Source: Bacteroidaceae bacterium
GTDB lineage: Bacteria; Bacteroidota; Bacteroidia; Bacteroidales; Bacteroidaceae
Direction of reading: 5' to 3'
DNA length: 45,964 nucleotides
NCBI GenBank assembly: GCA_017935785.1
Contig: JAGBGU010000018.1
Span: forward strand, 1 to 45,964
Of this stretch, positions 45,256 to 45,964 are shown piece by piece (the first letter of the stretch is position 1; each line of letters opens with the position of its first letter). The notes under the pieces were generated by a model. The model saw nothing but the letters and a program-made list of their open reading frames with translations, made no database searches and was not told the origin of the DNA. A program made the position numbers and the translations under genes.

Positions 45256-45413
45256 GTCATCCTGAACACGTTTAACCTTGTTCAATTTGCTGACGCTCGG
45301 CATAGCACAAGCAAGCTTGGCTTTGCTCTCGCTTAACCGCAAATTTCAGGATCTGTCCGCGGAGAGGAACCGGTAAAGGCTCGCGGTGAGATGCTGAACT
45401 AAATTCAGCATGA
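45256..45413. repeat. Dispersed hairpin-pair repeat, copy D with enlarged loop
   Basis: This is the same layout as copy C at 21869-22006: GTCATCCTGAA, an 80-bp insert with CTGACGCTCGGCATAG, TTTCAGGATCTGTCCGCGGA, GCTCGCGGTGAGATGCTGAA and TTCAGCATGA. The insert differs from copy C at only a few positions. The rest of the gap to 45670 is AT-rich with TTTTTG(C/T) runs. Confidence 0.75.
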
Positions 45414-45670
45414 AGAGAAGAAAACAGGCCAAAAAACATAGTTTCCACCCCCTCAAAACCCCTCATTCCGCCCTTTTTGCAAAGAAACTGCAAAGGTTTT
45501 GCAAAGCCATGCGCTATATAATGTGTTGTATATCAAAGAGGTAATGGCTTTATTTTGCGTTTTTGCAATTTTACAATTTTGCGTTTTTGTATTTTTGTAT
45601 TTTTGTATTTGCAACGAAAGCATATCTGTACAAATGTGTCTCCGTGGTAAAAAGGGTGGGGCAATAAAAA

Positions 45671-45700
45671 AAGAAGGGTTCCTTTTGGGAATCCTTCTTT
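45671..45700 (-). terminator. Terminator of the tRNA operon
   Basis: An AAGAAGG...CCTTCTT hairpin with an internal GGTTCC/GGGAAT part is followed on the minus strand by a run of eight T residues, just downstream of tRNA-Asp. Confidence 0.8.
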
Positions 45701-45708
45701 CTCTGTTG

Positions 45709-45782
45709 CGGTGCGTACGGGACTCGAACCCGTGACCCCATGCGTGACAGGCATGTATTCTAACCAACTGAACTAACGCACC
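45709..45782 (-). tRNA. tRNA-Asp (GTC)
   Basis: The minus strand folds as a tRNA: acceptor GGTGCGT/ACGCACC, anticodon arm CATGC-CTGTCAC-GCATG with anticodon GTC, T-loop GGTTCGAGTCC and discriminator G. The 3' CCA is not encoded. It is the last of three tRNAs in tandem. Confidence 0.95.
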
Positions 45783-45801
45783 ATTATGTTAAAGAACTTT
45801 G

Positions 45802-45874
45802 AGCGGAAAACGAGACTCGAACTCGCGACCCCAACCTTGGCAAGGTTGTGCTCTACCAACTGAGCTATTTCCGC
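45802..45874 (-). tRNA. tRNA-Gly (GCC)
   Basis: Acceptor GCGGAAA/TTTCCGC, D-arm AGCTCAGTTGGTAGAGC, anticodon loop CTTGCCAAG with GCC, and T-arm GCGAGTTCGAGTCTCGT give a complete cloverleaf with discriminator T. CCA not encoded. Confidence 0.95.
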
Positions 45875-45895
45875 AATTTTCATTGAAACCTTGTG

Positions 45896-45964
45896 TGGGT
45901 AGAGATGGATTCGAACCACCGAAGGCGTAAGCCAGCAGATTTACAGTCTGCCCCATTTGGCCAC
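45896..45964 (-). tRNA. tRNA-Tyr (GTA), 5' end beyond the window
   Basis: The anticodon stem-loop GCAGACTGTAAATCTGC has anticodon GTA, and a long variable arm (TGGCTTACGCCTTC) marks a class II tRNA, as expected for bacterial tRNA-Tyr. The T-arm GGTGGTTCGAATCCATC and 3' acceptor strand are present; the 5' acceptor strand and part of the D-arm are cut by the window end. Confidence 0.92.

Overview
The window looks like chromosome of a Bacteroidales gut bacterium, most probably Bacteroidaceae. The evidence is two SusC/SusD outer-membrane systems, promoters with the Bacteroides TAnnTTTG -7 box in front of many genes, lipoproteins with acidic residues after the lipobox cysteine, a BspA-type leucine-rich-repeat protein, and Bacteroidetes families such as DUF4831 and the AAA/PDDEXK protein. 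I cannot fix the genus by eye.

Left part (1-1750): a 41-bp tandem repeat, a tiny minus-strand transcription unit (22-codon ORF or small RNA), a small HTH gene, a weak hypothetical gene and a cluster of eight hairpins.

Centre of interest (1685-18593): two divergent three-gene operons, each susC-susD-lipoprotein, arranged as one large inverted duplication. Operon 1 reads left (8620 to 1753) and operon 2 reads right (11718 to 18525). Their leaders and first ~97 susC codons are almost identical and form inverted-repeat arms of about 430 bp (about 8325-8754 and 11582-12013). The arms stop abruptly at a 21-bp imperfect palindrome (8734-8754; 11582-11602). The 2.8-kb segment between the palindromes carries a Hin/Mpi-type serine recombinase, a YafQ-type toxin-antitoxin pair, a 4 x 32-bp iteron array, several hairpin repeats, and, only at its right end, a promoter-like TAACTTTG box facing susC operon 2. 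I read this as a self-contained invertible switch: flipping the segment would move one promoter between two alternative nutrient-uptake systems. As drawn, operon 2 would be ON and operon 1 OFF. The recombinase has a good -33/-7 promoter inside the inverted repeat itself, so its expression should survive either orientation.

Right of the switch the content is ordinary core genome: an AAA-ATPase/PDDEXK protein, a WYL regulator divergent from a small membrane protein, valS, an operon nnrD-DUF4831-DUF1080-amino acid carrier (minus), and divergent from it the housekeeping operon hpt-adk-obgE-pgeF-mazG (plus). Then come an ECF sigma/probable anti-sigma/Spy-like operon, a small secreted protein, rnz-DUF1349, rpsA, pfkA with a GH3 glycosidase, a repeat-rich non-coding kilobase, a BspA-like lipoprotein, and three tRNA genes (Asp, Gly, and a truncated Tyr) at the right edge.
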